In this document: piece by piece, positions 46,680 to 57,605 of the stretch
Layout of the letters: each line of letters starts with the position of its first letter
How positions within the stretch are numbered: position 1 is the stretch's first letter
Assembly: GCA_020698575.1 (NCBI GenBank)
Contig: CM036248.1
Coordinates: 23,486,229-23,550,228 of the forward strand
Direction: 5' to 3'
DNA: 64,000 bases
From: Bostrychus sinensis
Taxonomy: Eukaryota; Chordata; Actinopteri; Gobiiformes; Eleotridae
Translations under genes and position numbers: made by a program
The notes under the pieces: generated by a model
Told to the model about the DNA's origin: nothing
Databases searched by the model: none
The model's input: only the letters and a program-made list of their open reading frames with translations

Positions 46680-47595
46680 CAGTGTTGGGTTAGTTACTCA
46701 AAAAAAGTAACTAATTACAGATTACTAGATACTCTTTTAAAAAGTAGTATATTACTTTACTTAGTTACTTTACTTTTGGATTACTTCCTAACAGGAAGGC
46801 CTGAATGAACCCAATTCCAGAACCAAAACCAGCTCTGTTACTACATTCTTAATGCAGGCGTTCAAGCAGAGTTTTTTTTAGCTGCATTTATTTCAGCAGC
46901 AGGGCAGCCTGACACAGCAAATACTGCCCTTTAAGTTCACCTGCCTCTGCTCCTGTGCAGCGTTCAAGTCCTGAGGACACCGTTTTATTTCACTACACTG
47001 AAGCTCAAATGCACTTGTTGTTAGCGCCAAAGCGGTGCATGTCTCTTCTTTCCCCGCTGTCCCCGCTGACAGCAGCAGCTGCATGCGCCCAACACACACA
47101 TGCACCCCGACACACGCATGCACCCCGACACACGCATGCACCCCGACACACGCATGCACCCGACACACGCATGCACCCGACACACGCACGCACCCGATAC
47201 ACACAGGCACCCGACACACGCACGCACCCGATACACACAGGCACCCGACACACACATGCACCACGACGCACGCGGAGAGGGGGATCAGCGCGCGGACAGG
47301 ACGAGTGGCCGCTGCGCGCATAAAGAGGAGCAGAGAAGGGAACGGATGAAAATAAAGTAGAAAACGTATCAGCGCTATTCTTTTAATGCATTTTCATTCC
47401 GTGTCCTTGCGGTAAACTGCAGGTAAATAAAACTGACTGTAGTGACTGTAACGCGAGTAACTAATTGGGTATTTTGTTAGTAACTGTAATATTATTACTG
47501 GGGGCTCAAAAGTAACGCGTTACCCGCTGCGTTACTGACAATTGTAATCTCGTTTCTGTAACTCGTTACTTTGTAACGCGTTACTCCCAACACTG
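46680..47595. mobile_element. Non-autonomous hAT element with internal minisatellite
   Basis: Terminal inverted repeats are CAGTGTTGGG at both ends. The 8-bp target duplication AGTGGCAG lies at 46672-46679 and 47596-47603, and the empty site in copy 1 is near 24013-24020. An 8-bp duplication with CA..TG ends indicates the hAT superfamily. No transposase is present. The GC-rich centre with a minisatellite is unusual in this AT-rich setting. Confidence 0.9.
47091..47268 (+). repeat. CA-rich 17-18 bp minisatellite
   Basis: About ten units of the type CACGCATGCACCCCGACA change gradually along the array (CGCATGCACCC to CGCACGCACCC to CACACAGGCACCC). The mostly alternating purine-pyrimidine sequence could adopt Z-DNA. 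All open frames through it are repeat artefacts. Confidence 0.85.
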
Positions 47596-47685
47596 AGTGG
47601 CAGCATTTCCACGAGTGGGAATGTTTTAGGTTTGGCTATGAGCAAAACATGGCGACTTTAAAAAAAAGTAGTGTATGCTGGTATA

Positions 47686-49137
47686 CAGGCCTGATCAAAA
47701 TTTTAAGACCAATTGAAAGATTGCACAAATTTACCTTTTGCACTGTTGGATCTTAAGGAGGTTCTAAGTAGAGCTTCAAAATAAAAATAAAAAAAATAAA
47801 AAATTAAGTAAGCAATTCATTGAAAACAGCAATTAAAGTTGATCAAAAGTTTAAGGCCATGGCTAAAAAAAAAACTGAAATACCCCTCAAAACAGAAATA
47901 AAACTTTCAAAAAGGACTCAGTAATGAGTAGCTTTACTGTTCTAGATTATCACTTCAAAATGTTGTTTTGTTTCATGTTTGATGTGAGTGCTTCCAGGAG
48001 GCTAGAGGGAATGTTGCTCCAAGTCGTGAGGATGACTTCACGAAGGGCATCCACTGTCTGGAAACTGAAGCTCATTTCTGTAAACTACACTTGCCAATCA
48101 TCCCCAAATGTTCTCTATTGGACTTAGATCAGAAGAACACACAGGATGGTCCAAAAGAGTGATGTGATTCTTCTGAAGAAGTCCTTTGTTAGGCGGGCCT
48201 TGTGAACTGCAGCATTCTCCTGTTGAATAACCCTCATTACTACACAGACGAGGGCCCTCAGTCATGAGGGATGCCCGCTGCAACATCTCCACATAGTCAG
48301 CCGGCATTTGACCCCTGTACAATCTGAAGCTCCATTGTTCCACTGAAGGAAAAAGCAGCCCAGATCATGATGGGGCCCCTCCACTGTGCCGTGTAGAAAA
48401 CATCTCCAGTGGGATCTCCTTCTCATGTAACGTTGGAAGCCATCAGGACCATCAAGGTTACATTTTTTGTCATCAGAGAATAAAACTTTCTTCCACCTTT
48501 CAAAATCCCATGTTTGGTGATCTCTTGCAAAGTCCAAATAGGCAATTTTGTGGTGTTGAAGGAGACAAGGCCTTTGAATAAGTTTTTTGTTTTCAAAGCC
48601 CTTTTCTCGCAGATGCTGTCTGATGGTTATTGGGCTGCAGTCGATACCAGTAACAGCCTTAATTTGGGTAAAGGAACATCCTGTGTCTTGACGGACAGCC
48701 AATGGGATCCTCCAGCTCAGCGCCAGTGACTTTTTTTTTTTTAGATCTACCACTTGACTTTTTTGTTCCATAATTCTCAGGATCTTTTAAGAAATTCAAA
48801 ATTACTGTCTTACTGCGTCCAACCTCAGCAGTGATGGCGTGCTGCAGAGGCCTTGCTTATGCATCTGACCAAGGTCAAAGAGAGAAAGCTTTTTTGCCTT
48901 TGCCATCAGGAGGTCATTGCAGTGTGAGTACCTGACAGAAAATGACACTGAATCCCCATTTTTGCGAAGATTTTGGCTTTTAAAGGCTGTAGTTTTGAAC
49001 TTTTGATCATCTGATTTCAGTTTATTTGTTGTTTTCAATAAATTGCTTATTCAATTTTATTTTATATTTTGTCTCATTCCCATTTCTTCTTCTTCTTCTT
49101 TTTTGCATTTTGACGCTCTACTGAGAACCTCCTTAAA
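47686..49137 (-). mobile_element. Tc1-like transposon (second family), fuller copy
   Basis: The left end, CAGGCCTGATCAAAATTTTA, is next to TA. A long inverted repeat is visible: 'cttaaggaggttctaagtagagcttcaaaat' at about 47752-47782 recurs inverted at about 49098-49137. The outer part of the right repeat is missing. The portion beyond 48388 is outside the tandem duplication. Confidence 0.8.
48098..48771 (-). pseudogene. Tc1-like transposase pseudogene (second family)
   Basis: The minus strand starts MEQKSQVVDL. It continues through a DNA-binding region, KKVLFSDDKKCNLDGPDGFQ (second-domain catalytic Asp region) and, in another frame, SSDLSPIENIWG at the C-terminal catalytic motif. The frame change near 48300-48340, together with the missing middle, shows it is inactive. 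Confidence 0.8.
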
Positions 49138-49591
49138 CATTTAAGAAACATACTACTAAATATACTAAATAACATTGAAAATATATCTTGCAAATTGTTA
49201 TATACTTTATTATATATTTTATTTAAAATTGTAAAAAAAAGGCCTTGAGTGACTAGAAAAGCACTATATAAGACTAATGCATTATTGTGATTATTATTTT
49301 TTGCAGACAACTTGGAATTATTCTTTACACTGAACTTGTAGTTTAGAGAACAGCATGGACCATACAACACAGAGGAAACAGCACTGTCACACCTGACTAT
49401 AGGCCCTGATGGCCAAGGTGAGCATGTCCTTAAAAACACTGACAGTCACAGGGATACCAAGAAAAATATCAGACTTTCTAGAAAGCAGAAGAGAGTAGCA
49501 AGTAGGAACATGTGGCTTTGGTTTTGCAAGACATTTCACAATCTTCACCAAACAGATGTGAGGGAGGGAGCATGAGCTGCAGAAATAGGTG
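49138..49591. other. AT-rich spacer upstream of RNase gene 3
   Basis: It contains a SINE/LINE-tail-like 'gaaaagcactatataagac' near 49256. No gene is recognised. Confidence 0.5.
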
Positions 49592-49598
49592 TATAAAT
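49592..49598 (+). promoter_or_regulatory. TATA box of RNase gene 3
   Basis: TATAAAT lies about 48 bases before the first-exon donor CACAG|GTATTA (49645/49646). The acceptor TATCAG at 49733 precedes the coding exon. Confidence 0.7.
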
Positions 49599-49739
49599 AG
49601 ATTAACCTGACCATCCAGCTTCATAGCAGCTGGGCAATGTCACAGGTATTACACTTCTTATGGAGAATATTTCTTAAGAGATCGTTATGCATGGCTTTGT
49701 GTGTCTATTACTGTTTCTCTTTACCTTTATCAGGGCGCC

Positions 49740-50171
49740 ATGAGGATCTACTTGCTGTGTTTGCTGGTGCTCTCCACCTCTGTGCTGGGTCAGAACATCA
49801 ATGACCGCTACAGGAAATTCATCAACCAACACATCAACCAGCACATGATTGTGAATAGATGTGACGAGGTGATCCGCAGCAGACAGATCACTGAGACCGA
49901 CAGTAACCAGTGCAAGGAGACCAATACCTTTATCCTCTCTACGACCAATGAGGTCAAAAAGGTCTGTGAACAGGCCGGAAAACCGTATGAAAGGAACCGT
50001 GACTTGAGAGTCAGCCTCCAGCCTTTTCCTGTCATAATCTGTGAGCGGAGGAATAACAACCGCTATCCACGCTGTGAGTACAGGGGGCGCTCTAGTACCA
50101 GATACATTGTTATTAGATGTGAGCAAGGCTATCCTGTGCACTTTGGCGGTGATATCACAGTAATCAACTAA
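49740..50171 (+). CDS. Secreted RNase A-superfamily protein 3 (divergent paralogue)
   Basis: The product has 143 residues, starting at the ATG six bases after the splice acceptor. The earlier in-frame ATG-like starts lie in the 5' UTR intron and are rejected. Signal peptide MRIYLLCLLVLSTSVLG is followed by the mature domain. The CKETNTFI signature (58-65) gives Lys59, His31 (NQH) and His134 (PVHF) complete the triad, and six cysteines lie at 41, 58, 76, 101, 112 and 127. The YPRCEYRG segment is also family-typical. It shares gene structure and strand with the two duplicated genes and is clearly more distant from them. Role inferred as a secreted host-defence or angiogenin-like RNase. Confidence 0.9.
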   Translation: MRIYLLCLLVLSTSVLGQNINDRYRKFINQHINQHMIVNRCDEVIRSRQITETDSNQCKETNTFILSTTNEVKKVCEQAGKPYERNRDLRVSLQPFPVIICERRNNNRYPRCEYRGRSSTRYIVIRCEQGYPVHFGGDITVIN

Positions 50172-50260
50172 TCAGAAAACACCAGTATATGACCTTCCTT
50201 AAAAATGAATTAAAATCTGATTAAAACTAACCAGGCAGCTTATCTGTGGCTGTATTTTTC

Positions 50261-50266
50261 AATAAA
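50261..50266 (+). terminator. Polyadenylation signal of RNase gene 3
   Basis: AATAAA lies 90 bases after the stop codon. Confidence 0.75.
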
Positions 50267-50432
50267 AACTATTTGAGCAGCATCTGTTTGTGAGTTGTGT
50301 TATGTTTTGCACGTCACATGTTCATGCACACTGCAATGGGACAAGCAATAATCCCCATGGAAATTCAAAGTCCTCCATGGTTACAGCACTTCCCTTTGTA
50401 AACATCATACTCTCCTGGACAGTGTTTGGACA

Positions 50433-53210
50433 ATGGAAGTTGCAAGTCTCTCTCTTAACATGTATCTTATCATAACATTGGACATAAAATTTATTGTTAC
50501 TATTGTTAGGAACACGGCTCTTGACCAGTTTTATGTTAAAACTGTAGACAAATCACTTGACGGCATCTTGTGTTTATGTTTTGAAAGCCGGATTTCACTA
50601 TATTCTTTTGTCATCATTTCCTGTTATCTGCCACCTGAAACATCAACCTGGAGGAGAAATGCAGAATTATTATTTGGGCATTTGTTGTATAGACTTGATG
50701 TTGACTCTGTTTATATTTGTGGCAACTTCAATGCCCGTATTTCTGATATGAAAGATTATATTGATACAGATGATATTTCCTCCCAGAGTGGTCTTGATTT
50801 AAGTTCAAATAAACACAGTGAAGCGTTTATTGAGTTTTTGAAGGATTCTAAATGTTGCGTGCTAAATGGTAGGTTGAATTCCCACGCAGATAATTTTAAC
50901 TCTGTGTCAGTGTGGGGACGGGCTGTTGTGGATTATATTGTAACGCCTCTCATTGTTTTAAAATCATGTCTTGATTTTAAAGTATATACCTCAACTGAAC
51001 TTTTGGATTTGGTAGGGTCAGCAGCCTTAAATTTAATTGGGGATCGATGCAGACTCCCAGACCATTCAATCATATGTCTAAAATTCCATGTAGAAGACTT
51101 CCTAAGTGTGCCTAATTCAATTGATACGCAGCAGCCAAAGAAAACAGTTAAAAGACGCTTTCCATCTAATTTTTTTGTCTTCAAATGAATGTGAAAAGGC
51201 CTTGCAGAGTGTTTAAACATGTCTTATAAATGTGCAGAAAGAACAACTGAATATGGACCAAACGTATACTTTTGTTTTGTGATATTTCGTATAAGGAAAT
51301 GAGCAGCTCTTGTACAGTAAGGAAATCTGGGCTCTAGCAGAGAGTAAATCAACCATACTGGAATAAAGAGTTACAGATTCTCTAGGCTGCTTTAAAAAAA
51401 CTTTCTTAAATGTAAAGAACCAAGTAAAAGAAGTACATTAAAAAAATTATTTATTAAATGCCAACATCATTTTGATAAAAAGCTAAAATTTCTTAAAATG
51501 AAATGAAAATGATTTACCAAACATACTGTTGAATCAAAATGACATGTTGAATGGTGCCATCACATTAAAGGAGGTACAAAAAGTTATTGGTACAGCTAAA
51601 TCTAATAGAGCAGTGGATGATGAGGGGATCCCAAACGAGTCTCTTAAGGCTCCTGCTCTGGTTAATCTGTTGCATTGTCTTTTTCAAACCTGTTTTTTAA
51701 ACTCTATTATACCATTGGCATGGTATCAGTCCATTATAAAACCAATAACAAAATCCTCCAAGGCTGATCCACGGTTACCATTAAACTACAGAAGTATCAG
51801 CCTGATCAGCACTGTGTACAAAGGCATCCTGAATAACAGACTCATATTTGTATTGATAACTTAAATTTAAGTAGCTTGTATGCTGATGTTATTATTTTGC
51901 TGGCAGAGACAGAAGTAAATCTACAAAAAGTGTTGAACATTCTGAATGTATGGTGTAAAGGATGGAGATGGTCTCTTAATAATGACAAAACACAGGTAAT
52001 GCATTTTAGAAAATCGCATGACCAGAGAAGTACTTAAAATTTTATGAATGGTGTGACACCTTTAGAGTACGCAAGTTCTTATAAATACCTAGGACTGGTT
52101 TTTAATGAAATTAAGTGCTTTAAAGAGGGAACTAAACTCCTCTCAGTATCAGCAGGGAGGGCCTTGGGAGCTATTAAGAGTAAAATGAAAGTTGTACCTG
52201 ATTTAGGCTTCTCTGCATTTATAAAACTTTTTGATTCCATGGTTGGTTCTGTTTTGTTTTATGCTGCTGGTGTGTGGGGCTTTGAGGAAGTGAACCACAT
52301 CAATGCTCTTCAGAACAGGGCTGTTAGGAGCTTCTTGGGTGTTTACAAATGTACTGCTAAACTAGAGGGCGATATGGGGTGGGAAGCCTGTCTCATAAAG
52401 CAGAGGGTAGAGATGTTGCACTTGTGGAACTGCCTCACTCAGCTGCCAGACAGGCTGACTAAAAAGTTGTTGTTTTTTTTTGTTGTTTTTTTTTCTTTAT
52501 GGGATTGTTCAAATCATTTCCTTGGGCTAAAGAAATTGCCACATTATTCTCCATTTGTGATTGAAATTATATTTTTAGAAATGGATTGCAATGTAATATA
52601 AGATTGGTACAACAAAGATTCTTTAATAAATATAAAAAATTGGGGAAACAGGACAATCAAAACTGAGAAATTACATTCAATTCAAAGATGAGTATAAAAC
52701 AGAATTGTATGTAAAATTGTATTAATCCAGAAAGCAGTGGTCCCTCTGTGCCCAGATAAGAACTGGTAGTTTACCTCTGACAGTTGAAGTGGGTCGGTAT
52801 AAAGGTCTCCTTGAAGAGGAGAGTTTGTTTTATGTGACCTCAATGTGATGGAAGATGAGTATCATTTTGTTCTTTACTGTCCTTTGTACTCTCATTTAAG
52901 ACATGTTTGAACACATAAATAAATAGAAGTAACCCAGATGTGTTCTGGTTATGTGATGATAAAATAATGAAATGAATTTATAATGAGATTTTTGCTTTAA
53001 TTGGTTTTGGCTGCAAAGCCTGAGATAGAAGAGCGAGTGCTGTATCCTGTCTAATTTAAATGTTAATGTAATGTAAAGTATTTATTTATTTATTTTGTGG
53101 AGCAGATGATCAGTTTGTAGTCATCTTGTTTCTGTATGTGGAGTGTCTTGTAAGCCCACGCGGGCTTGGCACCAGTGGTTCACACATTTAAATAAATAAA
53201 TTCAATTCAT
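50433..53210 (+). mobile_element. LINE remnant with deleted RT core
   Basis: Endonuclease motifs GNFNARISD, DYIVTP and DHSIICLKF lie in 50433-51188. The RT finger KSNRAVDDEGIPNESLK and the block LNYRSISLISTVYKG follow in 51529-51864. The reading then jumps to LSSLYADVIILLAE, where the palm core is missing and the YADD motif is damaged. A C-terminal region (ASSYKYLGLVF; LFYAAGVWGFE) is at 52044-52601. The 3' tail is 'taaataaataaattc' near 53185-53205. It is a non-LTR element, decayed, on the same strand as the RNase gene and starting about 170 bases after it. Confidence 0.8.
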
Positions 53211-53523
53211 TTAATTCAACACTGTAAGTCTGATGATTTAGGCTTTTTACCAGAAGATGGCAGCAGAGCAGTTGGACAGAAATGCATTAAAATGTTGGTA
53301 CAGAGCAGTCATTTCCCTACAATGAGAATATGTTGTGATATTTTAGGTTAGAGTAACAATTTTGTGTTTTCTGTTTGTATGTGCTTAGCATTATTTTACC
53401 ATTGTTTGCTCCAATGTGTAAGTTAAATTGTACATAAAAAAAAGTTCATTGTGCTCACGCTTTCTCTTTGAAACTAAAACAGATTCAAATCATGCATAAC
53501 AGAGATCTTGTTATTTTAATATC
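53211..53523. other. Spacer between the LINE and the NITR cluster
   Basis: No gene or clear repeat recognised. Confidence 0.5.
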
Positions 53524-53529
53524 TTTATT
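53524..53529 (-). terminator. Polyadenylation signal of NITR gene A
   Basis: AATAAA on the minus strand, about 60 bases after the stop codon at 53591. Confidence 0.7.
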
Positions 53530-53590
53530 GTGAACAGTTGACATGATTGCTTTGGTGTCAGAAGAAAACATAAAAAAAGCATATTAGCAT

Positions 53591-55531
53591 TTACTGTCTG
53601 GGACGAATAAGGACACCAATCACGATGACACAGAGAGCCAGAAGAACAGCCAGGACAATGATGACAAGGTCCATCTCATGATCTGAACAAAAGATTCATT
53701 TGATTAAAGAATTAAACAACATTGAATTAATCCAGTGCTTCAATCCAACTAAAAAAAAAAAAAAAAGTTGTGTTAAACATAAATAAAAACAGAACTGAAA
53801 CACTGTTACACTGAAACAAGTTATAGATGTATCATGCAAAGAGGAATACATATTTGAACATAATCTAGAAACACAGTGACTTCTGAAAAGTTCTTGATCC
53901 ATGCATCCCCAGTAAATAATCTTGTCTGTTTTTGATTCAGTGCAATTGAGGGCCCAAAATTCACAAGCATCCAATTCATCCAGTACTGATTAAAAACTGT
54001 GGGGTCTTAAAATGTCTAAAAAAGTCTTAAAGTCTGAATTTATAGCCTTAAAAAGTTGAGATGCAGATGTTAGGTCTTATATGTCACATACATGAGATGC
54101 AACTGCCTAAAATGCCCACTTGAATGCTCAAAGACATTTTACAGGCGACAATTTAAGAGCTTAGACCTTTTCTTACCTAGACCAAAATGCTTCGTGGCAT
54201 TCGCTGTCACAAATGGTCTCAACCTTTTGTACACTGCATGCTTACGAAATAAGTCTTATTTTTCTTGAGGAATGGTCTTTAAAAAGTCTAAGAATGTCTT
54301 AAATTAAACTTATTGAAGCCTGCAGAAATCCTGAAACTGCTCTATTTATACCCAATGATCCTCCTGGAGTATTACCAATGAATCAAATTTGTTGAAAATG
54401 TTTCCTGATTTTTTTTTTTTTTTAATCAAATGTATAACTTTATATTATAATGCTGACCTTTTATTGCCTGTGTGCAACTTTGCTGACATGTTGCTTCCAT
54501 TAAATTAGCTATATTTGTAATAGCTATGATATTTTTTGATAAATTTTATATTTTTAAATGTAACCAAGGTAAAGATTAATAATAATTGGTTTGGATTAAA
54601 AATGGTAGATTCATTAAAGATTTGAGTAAAACTTACGTGTGCTCATCTCCACTCTTGTTCCTTGTCCAAACAGGATCTGTCCACATGTGGCCACAGCGCA
54701 GTAGTACGTCCCAGTGTCATTGAAGTCCTGTATAGTTTTGGACAGACCATAGACACATTTCCTTTGGTCCTGTTCATCATCCTGCTTATTATAAGTGTAA
54801 ATGATGTTGGGTCGGGATTCTTCTGATCCAGATCTGAACCAGTACACACTGCGTTTAGAAGGACACTGGACTGGTCTGTTGTTCTTGGACAGAAGTGAAC
54901 AGTTGAGCTTTGCCAAACCTCCCAGTGGTGCTGAAACTGATGGACTTTGTTCCACATAATAAGTGTGGCTCCTTTGGTCTGTAAGATAAAGAAATGTTTA
55001 TAAAAAACTAAACTTAAATAAACTTGTAGGAATAAGGGAAATATCTAAAAATACATTACCAAGTACTACCAAAAGAGTGGCATCAAAAAAAGTCATTTTG
55101 TATGATGATCCGGCTTGACAAAAATATGAGGCTTCATCTTCTATGGTCACTTTAAAAATTGTGAGAGAGTACAGAGTGTTCACTTTTGATACATTGAATT
55201 TTGGGTTGTTGAACTTCCCTTGAAGATTCATTTTATTATAGGAACACTCTGCAATGGTTTGGACCTTTGAGCCAAAACTCATCCTGTACCAGTAAATCAG
55301 TCCGGCATCAGTCTTATCTACTGAGCAGGTCATGGTGAAGTTATTTCCAGGTTTGACCAAAGTCAGAGAAATCTGGTCACCATCTTCTTTGGTCTGACTG
55401 ACTGCTAAGAAAGAAAGAAGGTAAAAACAACAGTTAGCTCACTGAATACCATTTAAGGTACATTTTCTCAAGAGTGATTAAAAACACTTACATACTGCAT
55501 TGAAAAGAACCAAGGCACAAAGTCCAATCAT
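53591..55531 (-). CDS. nitr: Novel immune-type receptor (NITR)-like gene A, short cytoplasmic tail
   Basis: Four coding exons on the minus strand: 55531-55492 (signal peptide, MIGLCALVLFNAV), 55404-55060 (V domain), 54978-54637 (second Ig domain) and 53682-53591 (transmembrane). All junctions are GT-AG and phases agree, giving 272 residues. The V domain has TMTCSV, IYWYRM and SYFCQAG. The second domain has LNCSLL, VYWFRSG, DTGTYYCAV and extra cysteines, and ends in CGQILFGQGTRVEM, a joining-segment-like FGxGT motif encoded in the germline, typical of NITRs. The transmembrane segment is about 248-267, with only RPRQ after it, so there is no ITIM. No charged residue is seen within the membrane segment. 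It is an innate cell-surface receptor. Other fish V-type receptors are possible. Confidence 0.82.
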
Positions 55532-56264
55532 TGTGGTACTGGCACTACTTCCTTTTTAACAAGACAAGGTAGAAAAATCTTAACAGAAATTTCGTCTTCA
55601 CTGGGTGAAGCTCCGCCTCCAACATGTGACAAATGAATCTCTTAAATATGACCCACTTACGCCTCACATTGTTTCTTGAATGTCACAGTGTTTCTTAACA
55701 AAATAATAAGTTGCCTCTTGCTTTTTTTAAACTGGTTCACTTACGTATATCATAGAATACAGAGTTGTGGTGGGATGAACACAGAAAGAATAAACATTAC
55801 TTAGGTACTCAATCCAGATACTTAACTATGTTCTTGAGTGGTGGGACACTAGCATCTCCAAATCCTGTCAAACAATTTATAGTATATCAAAAATGGACTG
55901 ACAAGTAAATAAAGGCAGGGCTGACCAACTAGTTTCTAAATGAGAAGTTAAAAAAACTTAAATCTTCCTTTAATTGGGACATTAATAGCACATCAAGAGT
56001 AAAAGCATTAAGACAGAGGACAGGACACTTACGTGAAGTATGACTTCTCTAAAATACTTTGCTAAATAATATTTATTTATTTATGTATTATTTATTATTA
56101 TTATTATCATGTAAAAGTACAATTCAGGTTCAAGTCAAAAGTGAAACACATATATTTATAGTTTCAGTACAAACAGAAAGAAACATTTCAAGAATTGATT
56201 TCTGATCATTTTCATAATTATGTCTTATCGTAAATGAAATATAATTATTCACAAAATTAGAATA

Positions 56265-56268
<4 letters not shown>

Positions 56269-56354
<86 letters not shown>
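56269..56354. repeat. Poly-A plus (TA)n tract
   Basis: About 30 A residues pass directly into about 28 TA units. This is a likely assembly-sensitive simple repeat. Confidence 0.9.
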
Positions 56355-56359
<5 letters not shown>

Positions 56360-56551
56360 ACTATTAGTGTCACTCAAATTCCAAATGAACTGGAAACAGT
56401 TTAAATGGTCTTAGTCTGGTTCAGTCAGCTACACAATGTGTTTCCAAATTATGACTGTGTTTCATGAAGTCAACCCAGCCTTTTACTGTGGCGTTTTGGA
56501 GAACTACATGCTTCCTTTTGCTCTAAAGCTTTATGGAGATGTTAATTTGAA

Positions 56552-56800
56552 TATCCAGCAGGACATGGGATCCGGCCCACACTGCCTAAAGCGTCACACT
56601 CTGGGCACATGACCATGGTGTTACTGGGACAGACTGGCCAGTAAACTCTCCAGACCTGGCCCCCAGAGAGAACCTGAGGAGTACTGTCCCAGAGGAAGAT
56701 GAGAAACAGCAGACCCAGCAACACAGATGAGCTGAAGGCCTCTATCAGAGCGACCAGGACATCCATAGCACCTCAGCAGGGAGACTCTAAAAAACAGATG
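56552..56800 (+). pseudogene. Tc1/mariner-like transposase fragment
   Basis: The plus strand reads IQQDMGSGPH (compare QQDNxPxH), then, after a frame change, WPVNSPDLAPRENL, and then DELKASIRATRTSIAPQQG. This is the usual order at the C terminus of this superfamily. Short and broken. Confidence 0.55.
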
Positions 56801-57605
56801 GTTTAGTGTGGACGTCGCCATGGAAACCCTGGTGTACATCCACAACTCATGAAACATTGATGCTAAATTTTGATTATAAATATTGAGTTTATTTGTCAAA
56901 CTGGTTAAAGTTAGGATTAGGGGTAGGGTTGAGATTAGTTCATTTTATTGATCACATTTTTTCCTCTTATTCTGTGCTGACAACACAGCAGCAAACCATC
57001 CCTAGCCTTATCCCTTAATCTGTTAGCAAATAAACCCTTTATTTATCGTTTATTACTTGCTTATCCAAGAAAGGTTGACTTTAACGGTCACCAACCAAGT
57101 GAGTAATGTAAGACGTTAAACTGAAGGTGAAATGCCTGGTTTTTAGTTAGTCCCCACCTCAGCAGTGCCACAGGCTGATCTCCTCCAGGGCAGGACACAC
57201 CACGATGAGACCAAACAAGTACCAAATACTTTTATACACTGTCTATACAAGCCATTCCCAAAGTCAAGAATGTCATGGCCCCCTTAAATTTCCAAAAAAT
57301 CCCAAGCGGACCTCCGACAATAGAACTTCTTTTTAGTCATGGTTTTCTCCATATATTTCTATTAAAAAAACTTGGCACACAAACACACACACAAAAAAAA
57401 AAAAAAGGCAAAATATTTTTGAAGTAATAGTTTTTAAACATATAGAGTATAACTATAATAAAAAATCTGAACATGTGGCTGTCTTCCAATCGTGTTGTTA
57501 GGTCTGGGATGCACTTAACACTAACTTACAATAAAACAATTTATGACTGAGTGCTTATTGTGAAGAATACAGAATCTGAAAAAAAATGTACAGAATGCTT
57601 TTTTT

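Larger units (their letters stand above)
24808..48388 (+). repeat. Tandem duplication, copy 2
   Basis: This is the second copy of the unit described at 12359-24805. It begins inside one Tc1-like element and ends inside another. It contains RNase gene 2 and is enlarged by four private insertions: 27197-29309, 32556-37315, 37364-45748 and 46680-47595. With these removed its length, about 7.3 kb, is close to that of copy 1 without its LINEs. Confidence 0.9.
55561..57605. other. Spacer between NITR genes A and B
   Basis: It contains an A-run followed by (TA)n (56269-56354) and a Tc1/mariner-like remnant (56552-56800). The rest is AT-rich and unassigned. Confidence 0.5.

Noticed and set aside
46893..47360. 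Cysteine-rich (minus) and His/Pro-rich (plus) frames that look like repeat proteins
   Set aside because: All arise from reading through the 17-18 bp minisatellite in the hAT element, and have no start, splice or promoter context.
49701..49739. Upstream extension of RNase gene 3 (MSITVSLYLYQGA...)
   Set aside because: This stretch is the end of a 5' UTR intron; the acceptor TATCAG at 49733 and the signal peptide starting at 49740 define the real start.
56542..56766. Minus-strand frame with a hydrophobic N terminus resembling a cytochrome P450 signal anchor
   Set aside because: The opposite strand encodes transposase motifs (WPVNSPDLAP), so the frame is a shadow of a Tc1/mariner remnant.
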